This document shows positions 44,281-52,496 of a stretch of 64,000 nucleotides of DNA, in pieces. Source of the DNA: an uncultured Paracoccaceae bacterium (lineage in GTDB: Bacteria; Pseudomonadota; Alphaproteobacteria; Rhodobacterales; Rhodobacteraceae). The stretch lies in NCBI GenBank assembly GCA_947489445.1, contig CANLDN010000006.1, positions 62,001 through 126,000 of the forward strand, read 5' to 3'. Under the pieces are notes generated by a model, which did no database searches, was not told where the DNA came from, and saw only the letters and a list, made by a program, of their open reading frames with translations. A program made the translations under genes and the position numbers. Position 1 is the first letter of the stretch. Each line of letters starts with the position of its first letter.

Positions 44281-44651
44281 TCTTCAACCGGGCCGCCCGC
44301 GACTTTCCAATCGCCGACGCCACCCACATTGACCACATTGGTATAGCCCATTTCTTTCAGTGTCTTACCAGCCAACGCCGCCTGACCGCCTGCCCCGCAG
44401 ACAAGATACAATGCCGCGTCCTTCTGAAAGAACGGCTTATGAAACTGGGTGTCGGGATCGGCGGCAAATTCTATGAAACCACGTGGCACGCGCTCGGCTC
44501 CTGCAATTGTACCTGACTTGGCGATGTCCGCGCTGTCACGCACGTCGATGAATGTGGCACCGCCTGCCGCGTGTTTGGCAACAGCTTCTTCGCTGCTGAT
44601 CCGTGGAACATCGGCGTTGGCGGCATCAAGGTAGTCTTTTGCAGATTTCAT
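44277..44651 (-). CDS. Rhodanese-like sulfurtransferase
   Basis: This 124-residue single-domain protein shows 'ATFIDVRDSADIAKSGTIAG' and the active-site loop 'YLVCGAGGQAALAGKTL' with a Cys in the expected position, followed by 'VNVGGVGDWKVAGG'. It transfers sulfane sulfur in the cytoplasm. I chose ATG 44651 (Met-Lys-Ser-Ala); a TTG start five codons upstream is possible. It is divergent from trkH and convergent with the acetyltransferase. Confidence 0.93.
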   Translation of the reverse strand: MKSAKDYLDAANADVPRISSEEAVAKHAAGGATFIDVRDSADIAKSGTIAGAERVPRGFIEFAADPDTQFHKPFFQKDAALYLVCGAGGQAALAGKTLKEMGYTNVVNVGGVGDWKVAGGPVED

Positions 44652-44691
44652 ATCGGGGCCTTTCAAGCCAATGTAATTGAACTAAAACAAA

Positions 44692-44710
44692 ACAAACGGG
44701 AACCGTTTGT
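44692..44710. promoter_or_regulatory. Inverted repeat between rhodanese and TrkH genes
   Basis: ACAAACGGGAACCGTTTGT has perfect eight-base arms around GAA. It lies in the 121-base divergent region, 41 bases before the rhodanese start and 62 before the trkH start, where a repressor or activator could control either gene. The regulator is unknown. Confidence 0.5.
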
Positions 44711-44772
44711 GTTCCTTTCGGATTGTAGTTTCAAATCAATGCGTGGCCAAGGGCCATCGAACAGGGGCTGAC

Positions 44773-46119
44773 ATGACAAAGCCGGTTCTTCAGGCAATTG
44801 CTACATTCCGCGCCAGCCTGCTTCGGATCGCGCCGGCAAAGATGTTGCTTTTGGGCTATCTCAGCTACATGCTTGTCGGGTGGGCGCTGCTGTCGATGCC
44901 ATTCGCGCAAGAGGTTGCGGTCGATGCGCTCGATACGCTCTTCATCGCGACCTCCGCTGTGTCTACCACCGGGTTAGTCACAGTCGACCCCGGCGGCAGT
45001 TTCACCTTCGCGGGCGAGATTATTATCCTGCTTCTGATCCAGATTGGTGGGTTAGGCTACATGACCATCGGGTCGTTTGCAGTTCTCGCGGTTCAGCAGC
45101 GCATATCGGGGCTACGTACCCATGCGGTTAAACACGCGTTCAACCTGCCCGAGGATATCAAACCCGCTATTTTCCTGCGCGCGGTCATCGTCTTTACCGT
45201 ATTGTGCGAAGCCATCGGCGCCACTGCGCTCTATTTCATCTTTGTAAACAACGGGGTAGAGAATGCGCTGTGGTCCGCCATCTTCCATGCGGTGTCCGCC
45301 TTCTGCACCGCAGGGTTCTCTCTTTTCAGCACGTCGTTCGAGGCCTTTCGCGGCGATGCCGCGCTGAATATCGTGATCTCGGCGCTTAGCCTTCTGGGGG
45401 CGATGGGGTTCCTGATCATCGTGGATGGCTGGCGCACACTGACCGGCAAGACCAGCCATCTGGGATTCACGTCAAAGGTCATCGTGCGCGTCACGATGTG
45501 GTTCCTGTTGATCGGCACGCTGATCGTCGGGCTGGCCGACAGCGGCATCGCGGCGCTGCCCGCATCCGAACGCTGGCTGGCCGCGTTTTTCCAGACCATG
45601 ACGGCGTCAACGACAGTGGGGTTCAACACGCATCCCTTCAGCAGCCTGACCCCTGCCGTGCTGATGATCATTTTCTTCCTGATGATCTTTGGCGCTTCGC
45701 CCGCCGGAACCGGGGGCGGGTTGAAAACCACCGCTTTCGCCGCCCTCGTCGGCCTTGTCCGGTCCACGTTGAAGGGGCGCGAGCGGATCCGGTTCTTCAA
45801 ACGCGAGGTGCCGCTGGTGAAGTTACAGGCGGCCACTGCCGGGTTGGCGTTTTATTGCACGCTTCTCCTGATCGCGATGTTCATCCTGCTTCTGGCGGAA
45901 ACCGGTGCGGCGTTCGAGGTGGTGATGTTCGAGGCGATATCCGCCATGGGCACAGTCGGCCTGTCGATGGGGATCACCGGCGACCTGTCGGAAATCGGCA
46001 AGATCGTGATCATCGTACTGATGACAGCTGGCCGGGTCGGCATCCTGACCTTCGGGATTGCTTTCGCTGCCGCTGACGAGACGCGCGAGGAAGAGCAGGA
46101 TAACGAGCTGATCCTGTGA
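44773..46119 (+). CDS. TrkH/KtrB-family potassium channel subunit
   Basis: This 448-residue membrane protein has the four pore-loop repeats of the TrkH/KtrB family, each with the conserved Gly: 'TSAVSTTGLVTVD', 'VSAFCTAGFSLF', 'TASTTVGFNTHPF' and 'SAMGTVGLSMG'. It forms the K+-conducting pore in the cytoplasmic membrane. I chose ATG 44773 because the upstream in-frame start lies in the promoter. At this length it is closer to KtrB than to the larger TrkH. No TrkA/KtrA regulatory gene is adjacent. Confidence 0.93.
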   Translation: MTKPVLQAIATFRASLLRIAPAKMLLLGYLSYMLVGWALLSMPFAQEVAVDALDTLFIATSAVSTTGLVTVDPGGSFTFAGEIIILLLIQIGGLGYMTIGSFAVLAVQQRISGLRTHAVKHAFNLPEDIKPAIFLRAVIVFTVLCEAIGATALYFIFVNNGVENALWSAIFHAVSAFCTAGFSLFSTSFEAFRGDAALNIVISALSLLGAMGFLIIVDGWRTLTGKTSHLGFTSKVIVRVTMWFLLIGTLIVGLADSGIAALPASERWLAAFFQTMTASTTVGFNTHPFSSLTPAVLMIIFFLMIFGASPAGTGGGLKTTAFAALVGLVRSTLKGRERIRFFKREVPLVKLQAATAGLAFYCTLLLIAMFILLLAETGAAFEVVMFEAISAMGTVGLSMGITGDLSEIGKIVIIVLMTAGRVGILTFGIAFAAADETREEEQDNELIL

Positions 46120-46301
46120 CGAAATGGGGTTCCGTCTTTCATGCTTGATTTTGCCACTCCCGTGTCATCGCGGGATTTCGCCATAGCGTTGATGTTTTCT
46201 ACATAAGGATGCCGATTCAGAGCCGACGGATCACCACGCAGCAGATTTCGTTCTGGCCGAGTGATGCAACCGGGCAAGACAGGTCCCGCCCGGCCGATTG
46301 A

Positions 46302-46754
46302 TCAGCCCTTCAAATGAAGGGCAGCATTCTCGAACGGGTAGCCGAGGTCGTCGACATCACGCCGGGACACTTCGCTGAATCCGAGTGACTTATAGAAACA
46401 GATAGCCTGTTCGTTCGCGGTATAGACCTCGAGCGAAAGCTGGCCTTTGCGTTGCAAGGCATGCGCGATCAGCATGCGACCGACACCCATGCCCTGACGG
46501 TCTGGCGCGACGAATATCCCGCCAACATGGATGTCCAAAAGGCTGACGAAACCGATGGCCTCGCCCGCGTGACAGGCAACCCATGTTTCAGATTGGGGAA
46601 GATATTCGTCTTCAATTAGCTGACGCTGTTCAACAAGCCTCGGCTCGCCGATGAACGGATGCGCCTTCAGGGATGCTTCGAGCCAGATGCCCGACAGTCT
46701 TTCGATGTCCGTTGCCGCGTCAAACGGACGGATCACAATGTCTTGGTTTTCCAT
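46302..46754 (-). CDS. GNAT-family N-acetyltransferase
   Basis: This 150-residue protein has GNAT motifs 'ETWVACHAGEAIGFVSLLD' and 'GIFVAPDRQGMGVGRMLIAH' (acetyl-CoA-binding loop) and ends 'ICFYKSLGFSE', followed by a short tail. It resembles the small RimI/PhnO-like acetyltransferases. I chose ATG 46754 (Met-Glu-Asn-Gln) with GGAG upstream. An inverted repeat lies 31 bases before the start. Substrate unknown. Confidence 0.9.
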   Translation of the reverse strand: MENQDIVIRPFDAATDIERLSGIWLEASLKAHPFIGEPRLVEQRQLIEDEYLPQSETWVACHAGEAIGFVSLLDIHVGGIFVAPDRQGMGVGRMLIAHALQRKGQLSLEVYTANEQAICFYKSLGFSEVSRRDVDDLGYPFENAALHLKG

Positions 46755-46784
46755 GAGAGCTCCACAGAAATCATGCAAAAAGGA

Positions 46785-46803
46785 TCGACACTTAATGTGT
46801 CGA
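46785..46803. promoter_or_regulatory. Inverted repeat upstream of the acetyltransferase gene
   Basis: TCGACACTTAATGTGTCGA has perfect seven-base arms around TTAAT. It lies 31 bases before the acetyltransferase ATG, in the promoter zone. From 46804 to 47082 I see no gene, repeat or RNA that I can support. Confidence 0.45.
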
Positions 46804-47082
46804 GCGGTACCGCCCTATGCGGCGCAATCGCAGCCTCTGTGCATGAATCTCCTTCTGTAGAGCCGTCGCGGATACTACCGAGACCTGAGATCGTCAATGA
46901 TTACAACGGACACCGACCGCACTTTTGCTGCATGTGATTGGGTTGGTCAAAGCCGACATTGGTGCGTTTGCAGCGAAGTCCCGGGTTGTTTGCGAAGCCG
47001 CCGCACCGATCGTGAGTGTCAAGGTATGGACCTTGATCCGACCTGTCTGATGCAACCGTCCGCTAAATATGTAAGTCCCCCC

Positions 47083-47111
47083 AAAAAAAAGCCCGGGCGC
47101 GAAGCCCGGGC
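47083..47111 (-). terminator. Rho-independent terminator of the response-regulator transcript
   Basis: On the minus strand GCCCGGGC, loop TTCGC, GCCCGGGC is followed by eight T residues. The eight-pair GC stem and U-tract make this the clearest intrinsic terminator in the window. It lies 98 bases after the stop of the response-regulator gene, leaving a structured 3' region between them. Confidence 0.93.
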
Positions 47112-47209
47112 AAGTCCAACAGGGAGGTGGAGATATAACCCGATCTCCGGCGGGATTCTCTGGTCCCGACGATCAGAAAAGGGAGGAATTCCGACCGCCG
47201 GGTAGAGTA
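47112..47209 (-). ncRNA. Structured 3' region with two CCTCCC motifs, possible small RNA
   Basis: Between the response-regulator stop and the terminator, the minus strand can form CCGGCGG/CCGCCGG (47195-47201 with 47147-47153) and GGAGAT/ATCTCC (47129-47134 with 47143-47148; the two are mutually exclusive at their edges). Two CCTCCC motifs (47181-47186 and 47122-47127) are complementary to Shine-Dalgarno sequences. CCUCC-bearing small RNAs are known in Rhodobacter, so a processed 3'-UTR RNA is possible. No promoter of its own is evident. Confidence 0.35.
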
Positions 47210-47896
47210 CTACGCCACTAACCTATAACCCCCAGATTCGGTCACAAGAAGGCGGGCATTAGACGGATCTGGTTCAATTTTTTGGCGAAGACGGTAAATA
47301 TGTGTCTCTAATGTGTGCGTGGTCACGCCGGCATTATAGCCCCAAACCTCGTGCAGCAGCACGTCGCGGGCCACGACACCTTCGGTTGAACGATAGAGGA
47401 ATTTCAGGATATTTGTTTCCTTTTCCGTCAGGCGGACCTTCTTATCGTCTTCTGTCACAAGCATTTTCTGGGCTGGCTTGAATGTATATGGCCCAAGCTG
47501 GAACACGGCATCCTCCGACTGTTCATGGGTGCGCAGCTGGCTGCGGATGCGCGCAAGAAGCACCGGGAACTTGAACGGTTTGCTGACATAATCGTTGGCA
47601 CCCGCATCAAGGCCCAGAATTGTGTCTGCGTCGCTGTCCTGAGCCGTCAGCATGAGAATCGGGCATTTTACGCCCTGCTTGCGCATCAGGCGGCACAGCT
47701 CGCGGCCATCAGTGTCGGGCAGGCCCACATCAAGGATCATTAGGTCGTATAGGCTTTCCTTGGCCTTCACCATGGCGCTGGCACCGTCATCGGCTTCGAA
47801 GACGTCAAAATCTTCGGTCATCAGCAATTGTTCACCCAGCGCTTCGCGCAGGTCATCATCGTCATCAACGAGCAAAATCTTCTTGAGTTGTCCCAT
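47210..47896 (-). CDS. OmpR/PhoB-family response regulator, orphan
   Basis: This 228-residue protein has a receiver domain ('KKILLVDDDDDLREALGEQL', phosphoacceptor Asp56 in 'MILDVGLPDTDG', Lys in 'YVSKPFKF') and a C-terminal winged-helix DNA-binding domain ('RLTEKETNILKFLYRS', 'THTLETHIYRLRQKIEPD'). It should regulate transcription on phosphorylation. No histidine kinase gene is adjacent. The transcript ends in a strong terminator after a structured 3' region. Confidence 0.93.
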   Translation of the reverse strand: MGQLKKILLVDDDDDLREALGEQLLMTEDFDVFEADDGASAMVKAKESLYDLMILDVGLPDTDGRELCRLMRKQGVKCPILMLTAQDSDADTILGLDAGANDYVSKPFKFPVLLARIRSQLRTHEQSEDAVFQLGPYTFKPAQKMLVTEDDKKVRLTEKETNILKFLYRSTEGVVARDVLLHEVWGYNAGVTTHTLETHIYRLRQKIEPDPSNARLLVTESGGYRLVA

Positions 47897-48052
47897 GACA
47901 TCCTCCTTCTTTTCGTAATTAGATTTGTGTTCTTGTTACGCTTGGGACAAGCCATGCATTCGCAGCTTCACACGGACGTGTGATTTGTCGTGCAATTGTT
48001 TCACTTTGCGTCAGAAACGGCTATCTGATGAAACAAAGACAGGCGGAGGCGC

Positions 48053-49126
48053 ATGGGATTTTCTCCCGATATTACAGAGCGGCTGGCCCGCGCCCGCGCT
48101 GATTTGCGCATGGGCGTGCCTGTTGTGTTGTCCGAAGGGTGGATCATGCTTGCCGTTGAGACGCTGGATCAGACGCGTTTTGCGGATCTGCGCGGGATTG
48201 GCGAACCGATACTTGCCGTAACAGGCTGGCGGGCCAAGACCCTCAAGGCGCGTGCTTATGACGGCGATGTCGCACGCATTGTCGTGCCGCATAACCGGCC
48301 ATTCACATGGGTGAAATCCATTGCCGACCCCGCGGATGATTTGAACCATCCCATGAAAGGGCCATTGCAGACCTTGCGGGACGGTCCTGCCGGTCCACAC
48401 CGGGCGGCCATTGCCTTGACCAAAGCGGCCCGCTTGCTGCCAGCAGCGATCATGATAGAGGTCGATGACCCCGCAGGGTTTGCATCGGAACACAATCTGA
48501 CCTTGATACCGGGATCGTCGGTCGTGAAGGCTGAGTTGAGTTCATTGCATCACGTCATTCACGCGCGCCTTCCCTTGGACGCCTCAGAGGCGGGGCGTTT
48601 GCATATCTTCCGTCCCGAAGACGGCGCAGAAGAGCATTATGCGGTCGAAATCGGCCACCCCGACCGGTCCAAACCCGTTCTGTCCCGCCTGCATTCCGCC
48701 TGCTTCACTGGCGACCTGCTGGGGTCGCTGAAATGCGATTGCGGCCCGCAACTGCGCGGGGCGCTGGCGCAGATGGGCGCTGAGGGTGCAGGTGTGTTGC
48801 TTTACCTTAATCAGGAGGGGCGTGGTATCGGGTTGGCCAACAAGATGCGCGCTTATTCGTTGCAAGATCAAGGATTTGACACGGTCGAGGCGAACCATCG
48901 GCTTGGGTTTGAAGATGATGAGCGTGATTTTCGGATTGGCGCGGAGATATTAAAGCGGATGGGTTTTTCTGCTGTGCGTCTGCTCACAAACAACCCCGCC
49001 AAGGTGGCCCGGATGGAAGGATGCGGGATCAGTGTGACGGAACGCGTGCCGTTGAAAGTAGGAGAGAACCGACACAACACCCAATATCTGGCGACGAAGG
49101 CTGCAAAATCGGGGCATTTGCTTTAG
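48053..49126 (+). CDS. ribA: GTP cyclohydrolase II
   Basis: This 357-residue enzyme opens GTP at the start of riboflavin synthesis. The C-terminal half has the zinc motif 'CFTGDLLGSLKCDCG' (Cys-x10-Cys-x-Cys) and 'NQEGRGIGLANKMRAY'. The N-terminal 150 residues are related in position to the RibB domain of RibBA but lack its clear catalytic motifs, so only cyclohydrolase II activity is predicted. Starts with ATG near AGGCG. Its TAG overlaps the convergent oxidoreductase stop by four bases. Confidence 0.92.
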   Translation: MGFSPDITERLARARADLRMGVPVVLSEGWIMLAVETLDQTRFADLRGIGEPILAVTGWRAKTLKARAYDGDVARIVVPHNRPFTWVKSIADPADDLNHPMKGPLQTLRDGPAGPHRAAIALTKAARLLPAAIMIEVDDPAGFASEHNLTLIPGSSVVKAELSSLHHVIHARLPLDASEAGRLHIFRPEDGAEEHYAVEIGHPDRSKPVLSRLHSACFTGDLLGSLKCDCGPQLRGALAQMGAEGAGVLLYLNQEGRGIGLANKMRAYSLQDQGFDTVEANHRLGFEDDERDFRIGAEILKRMGFSAVRLLTNNPAKVARMEGCGISVTERVPLKVGENRHNTQYLATKAAKSGHLL

Positions 49127-50082
49127 GCGTTTGGCACGACAACCAGCTTGCCTGACACCTGCCCTGCACCGACTTTGGCCAGTGCGTCAGGTACATCCTC
49201 CAATCCCAAGGTAGCTGCAATTTCTGGTGTTAGCGTACCATTCAGGGCGCATATACCGATACGGTCAAGCGTGTCAGGATCACCTTCCGCTGTCCCGATG
49301 CCCATCCTTTTGCCGCTCAACATCCCGCGCAGGGCACCGATAATCAGCGCCGAAAACATGGCGCGCATCGTGCCGCCAATCAGGCGGTAGCGGCCACCGG
49401 GGGCCAACACAGGTTCAATACGACGCATCGGGCGGGTGCCGACCAGATCAAGGATCAAGTCATACTCCACATCCTCGTCTGTAAAGTCAGTGTCGCGATA
49501 GTCAATCGTCCGATCAGCACCCCGATCACGCATGAATGCCGCTTTGCCCGCATGATCGACAGCGGTCACATGCGCGCCCGCCGCCTTGGCGCGTTGGATC
49601 GCCAGTGGGCCGGACGCGCCACCCGCACCATTGATCAGCACCCTTTGATCTGGCTGCACGTCCACGGTCCCTGCCAGTGCGATGCTGCCCGGTTGGGGTA
49701 AAGAGGCGGCGGTGATGGTATCCAATCCTACAGGCACGCGCGCCAGCCGTTTGACCGGCAGCGTGGTCTGCGTTGCAAACCCGCCCCCACGCATCACGAC
49801 TTCGGCCCAGACCCTTTCGCCTATGGCCCAGCCCCGTATGTTGGGGCCAAGGGCTACGATCTCACCCACGATGTCAGACCCCAATATGGGACGGCCAGGG
49901 CGAAACAAGCCGCCTAAACGGGCATAAAGCGGTGATCCGGTCAGATTTTCCCAATCCGATAGGTTAATCCCGCAGGCCAGAACCCTGACGGTAACTTCGC
50001 CTTTGCCCGGCACTGGATCAGGTCGGTTCACAATGGTCAGGTTCTCGGGCCCGCCATATTCCTCGTAGACGACTGCGCGCAT
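49123..50082 (-). CDS. Zinc-type alcohol dehydrogenase-like / NADPH:quinone oxidoreductase
   Basis: The 319-residue protein is an MDR-family oxidoreductase: 'MRAVVYEEYGGPENLTIVNR', 'ILGSDIVGEIVALGPNIRGW' and the cofactor motif 'VLINGAGGASGPLAIQRAKA'. It lacks the structural-zinc cysteines and resembles the quinone-oxidoreductase branch. I chose the second of two adjacent ATGs (50082), five bases after GGGGG. Physiological substrate unknown. Confidence 0.9.
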   Translation of the reverse strand: MRAVVYEEYGGPENLTIVNRPDPVPGKGEVTVRVLACGINLSDWENLTGSPLYARLGGLFRPGRPILGSDIVGEIVALGPNIRGWAIGERVWAEVVMRGGGFATQTTLPVKRLARVPVGLDTITAASLPQPGSIALAGTVDVQPDQRVLINGAGGASGPLAIQRAKAAGAHVTAVDHAGKAAFMRDRGADRTIDYRDTDFTDEDVEYDLILDLVGTRPMRRIEPVLAPGGRYRLIGGTMRAMFSALIIGALRGMLSGKRMGIGTAEGDPDTLDRIGICALNGTLTPEIAATLGLEDVPDALAKVGAGQVSGKLVVVPNA

Positions 50083-50139
50083 CATTTCCCCCTTATTATC
50101 AAAGATATACGTGGGCAGAGCGATCTTTGTAAATGCGGC

Positions 50140-50691
50140 CTAGGTGTCTCCGAAAATCCCCGTCGGGGCTCCGTCGATGCTGTCGACGTTCTTGCGGCTC
50201 CAATAATCGCGAACTCCATCCGCGCCCATATCTGCGTAGTAGGGCAGCAATTCTTCCGGCCCCCGCTGTTTTTCGAAATTCATGAGTGGAACACCTGTTC
50301 CGCAAGAGGTCTGAACCATATCGATCGTCATATCAAAGATTTGACGGCTGCCTGCCATGGCTGGAAATTGGGCGAGCGCCGCATCCCAATCTGCATCATG
50401 CGGGTGGAGCGTTTGCGCAGTGCCATAAACCCGCAAGATCAACGCATCGCCTTCAAATGCGCAGAACATGAGCGTCATTCGGTTCACATCGCGCAAATGG
50501 GCCGCTGTTTCATTCCCGCTTCCGGTCAAATTGAGCCAAACGATGCGGGTGTCGCCCAGAACACGTAGGGTATTCATACCCTTGGGTGACATGTTGACCC
50601 TGCCATCTGTCGCTGCAGTGGCCACAAAGAACATCGGCTGGCGCTCAATGAAGGTGGTCAAAGTCTTGTTGAGTTGTTTGCCTATGGCCAT
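50140..50691 (-). CDS. Pyridoxamine 5'-phosphate oxidase-like FMN-binding protein
   Basis: The 183-residue protein has the split-barrel FMN-binding fold of PNPOx-like proteins: 'FFVATAATDGRVNMSPKGMN', 'RIVWLNLTGSGNETAAHL' and 'RMTLMFCAFEGDALILRVYG'. The C-terminal part ('CGTGVPLMNFEKQRGPEEL') is common in this alphaproteobacterial branch. I chose ATG 50691. Function beyond flavin-dependent redox is not known. Confidence 0.88.
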   Translation of the reverse strand: MAIGKQLNKTLTTFIERQPMFFVATAATDGRVNMSPKGMNTLRVLGDTRIVWLNLTGSGNETAAHLRDVNRMTLMFCAFEGDALILRVYGTAQTLHPHDADWDAALAQFPAMAGSRQIFDMTIDMVQTSCGTGVPLMNFEKQRGPEELLPYYADMGADGVRDYWSRKNVDSIDGAPTGIFGDT

Positions 50692-50838
50692 ATCTGTTTT
50701 CCTGTTCCACAATGCGAACATAACACGAACAAACACATTCAGGCAATGTTGGTGGCGTCACATCGCTGTCGGGGATAACCCTTTGGTAACGCAGAAACGA
50801 TTCGCGTCACCGCTATAAACTATGGTTTATTTTTGCCC

Positions 50839-51333
50839 ATGAAATCGTCAGATATCGTCGTCACGCCAACTCAACTAAAGTTTATGAACCGCGCCTTTCC
50901 CCGGACGGTGGGGCGCGGTGGCATCACAAATCGCAAGGCAGAAGGGGATGGCGCCACCCCGTGCGGCACCCATCGGATCGTGGGTATGTTGTACCGGCCG
51001 GACCGCCTGAAAAAGCCCGCAGATTGGGCGTTACCCATCCGTCCGGGAGACCTTTGGTCGGATGATGTGACCGATCCGGACTACAACATGATGGTCAAAA
51101 CACCCCATAAATACAGGGCTGAGACGTTACGCCGTGCGGACCCGATGTATGATCTGATCATTTTGACAGACTGGAATTGGCCCTACGCCGTGAAGGGCCG
51201 CGGTTCCGCGATTTTTATGCATCAGTGGCGTGGAAAAGGTCGCCCGACGGCGGGTTGTGTCGCGGTGTCACGACGTGACCTATTGTGGATCGCGGCCCGC
51301 ATATTTTACGACACGCGCCTTGTTATCCGATAA
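50839..51333 (+). CDS. L,D-transpeptidase (YkuD) family protein
   Basis: This 164-residue protein has the YkuD catalytic signature 'IFMHQWRGKGRPTAGCVAVS', with the His and the nucleophilic Cys in the usual spacing. I chose ATG 50839; an in-frame TTG lies two codons upstream. There is no clear signal peptide, which is unusual for an enzyme acting on peptidoglycan, so it may be exported by another route or act on other substrates. It faces the PNPOx-like gene divergently. Confidence 0.88.
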   Translation: MKSSDIVVTPTQLKFMNRAFPRTVGRGGITNRKAEGDGATPCGTHRIVGMLYRPDRLKKPADWALPIRPGDLWSDDVTDPDYNMMVKTPHKYRAETLRRADPMYDLIILTDWNWPYAVKGRGSAIFMHQWRGKGRPTAGCVAVSRRDLLWIAARIFYDTRLVIR

Positions 51334-51381
51334 CCCGACCAGCAACGATAGTCTGGCTGAATAACAGCGAGGCTCCTTCTG

Positions 51382-51885
51382 ATGAAACACCAAGGCCCAT
51401 TTATGACCCCCGAAGAAATTGAAGATCTGCCATACCGCCCGTGCGTCGGCATAATGTTGACCAATCCACGTGGCCATGTCCTGGTTGGGCAGCGGATTGA
51501 CCGGGATCAGGAGGCCTGGCAGATGCCGCAGGGTGGGGTTGATCGGGGCGAAAGGACAATCGATGCAGCCTTTCGGGAACTGGAAGAGGAAATCGGCGTT
51601 ACGCCTAACCTTGTGAGCGTCGAAGGCGAGAGTGCCGGGCTGATCCGTTACGATCTGCCCCATGAGCTGGTTCCCAACATCTGGAAGGGTCGTTATCGCG
51701 GCCAGGAACAGAAATGGTTTCTGATGCGGTTTCATGGGTCTGATGATCAGATCAATCTGGACACAGAACACCCTGAATTTTCGCAATGGAAATGGATGCC
51801 CAGTGAAGATGTGGTCGCGTCCATCGTTCCGTTTAAGCAGGCAGTCTACGCACAGGTTCTGGCCGAGTTTCAACAAAAACTCTGA
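51382..51885 (+). CDS. rppH: RNA pyrophosphohydrolase (Nudix)
   Basis: The 167-residue protein has the Nudix box '[20 protein letters not shown]' (followed by IG) and the RppH features '[20 protein letters not shown]' and 'WQMPQGG' and '[16 protein letters not shown]'. It removes pyrophosphate from 5' ends of mRNAs to start decay. Two starts are possible: ATG 51382 and ATG 51403 (Met-Thr-Pro-Glu-Glu), which looks like the usual family N-terminus and has AAGG upstream. I list the longer one. Confidence 0.94.
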   Translation: MKHQGPFMTPEEIEDLPYRPCVGIMLTNPRGHVLVGQRIDRDQEAWQMPQGGVDRGERTIDAAFRELEEEIGVTPNLVSVEGESAGLIRYDLPHELVPNIWKGRYRGQEQKWFLMRFHGSDDQINLDTEHPEFSQWKWMPSEDVVASIVPFKQAVYAQVLAEFQQKL

Positions 51886-52010
51886 CGCACCGGCGGCGAA
51901 CCATAGCTGATCACAGAAATCAGCGTGGTTCTGCCAAGGATTGACCATCGGCAAACGTCTCATTCCCGGATACCGTGAAAAGCGGTTGAATGAGACCAAG
52001 GAGCAAACCG

Positions 52011-52496
52011 ATGAAATCTACTGCCCTCGCCCTTTGCCTGACGGCGCTGGCCACACAGGCAACCGCACTGAGCTGTATGCGCCCCGACCCGATCCAGACA
52101 TTTCAATGGGTGGCTGACGCGCCTGAAAGCTATTTTGTTCTTTACGGCCAGCTGACATTTGACGAAAGCGCGTTGCCGGCAGGTGTTTCGGACAAGCCAA
52201 CACGTGAACCAGCCCCGATTGCAGCATTTTTTCGCGGCAAGGGCCTGACCCTCGATGGGTTTACTGCGGACTATATAAGCCCGGCGATGCTGGAAATCGG
52301 CTGTGCCGGTCCTTGGTGTGGGTCGGCGCGCAGCGGCGTTGACGCGCTGTATTTCGTGCGCGCCGACAATTCACCCGTGGTGATGGAAGCAGGCCCGTGC
52401 GGTGGCATGATCTTTGAAGAACCCGATCAGGCCACGCTGGATATGATCACATCTTGCATGCAGGGCGGTGCGTGTTCATCGCAGCCGCTGCAATAG
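52011..52496 (+). CDS. Secreted cysteine-rich protein of unknown function
   Basis: This 161-residue protein starts with a signal peptide (Met-Lys then 'STALALCLTALATQATA', cleavage probably after 'ATA'). The mature protein has six or more Cys ('LSCMRPDP', 'GCAGPWCGS', 'AGPCGGM', 'TSCMQGGACS'), consistent with disulfide bonds in the periplasm. I do not recognise a family. AAGGAG precedes the ATG. Its 3' end overlaps the convergent lytic transglycosylase gene by 21 bases. Confidence 0.82.
   Translation: MKSTALALCLTALATQATALSCMRPDPIQTFQWVADAPESYFVLYGQLTFDESALPAGVSDKPTREPAPIAAFFRGKGLTLDGFTADYISPAMLEIGCAGPWCGSARSGVDALYFVRADNSPVVMEAGPCGGMIFEEPDQATLDMITSCMQGGACSSQPLQ

Noticed and set aside
47083..47111. 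Plus-strand terminator
   Set aside because: The A-run precedes the hairpin on the plus strand, so the U-tract and termination belong to the minus strand.
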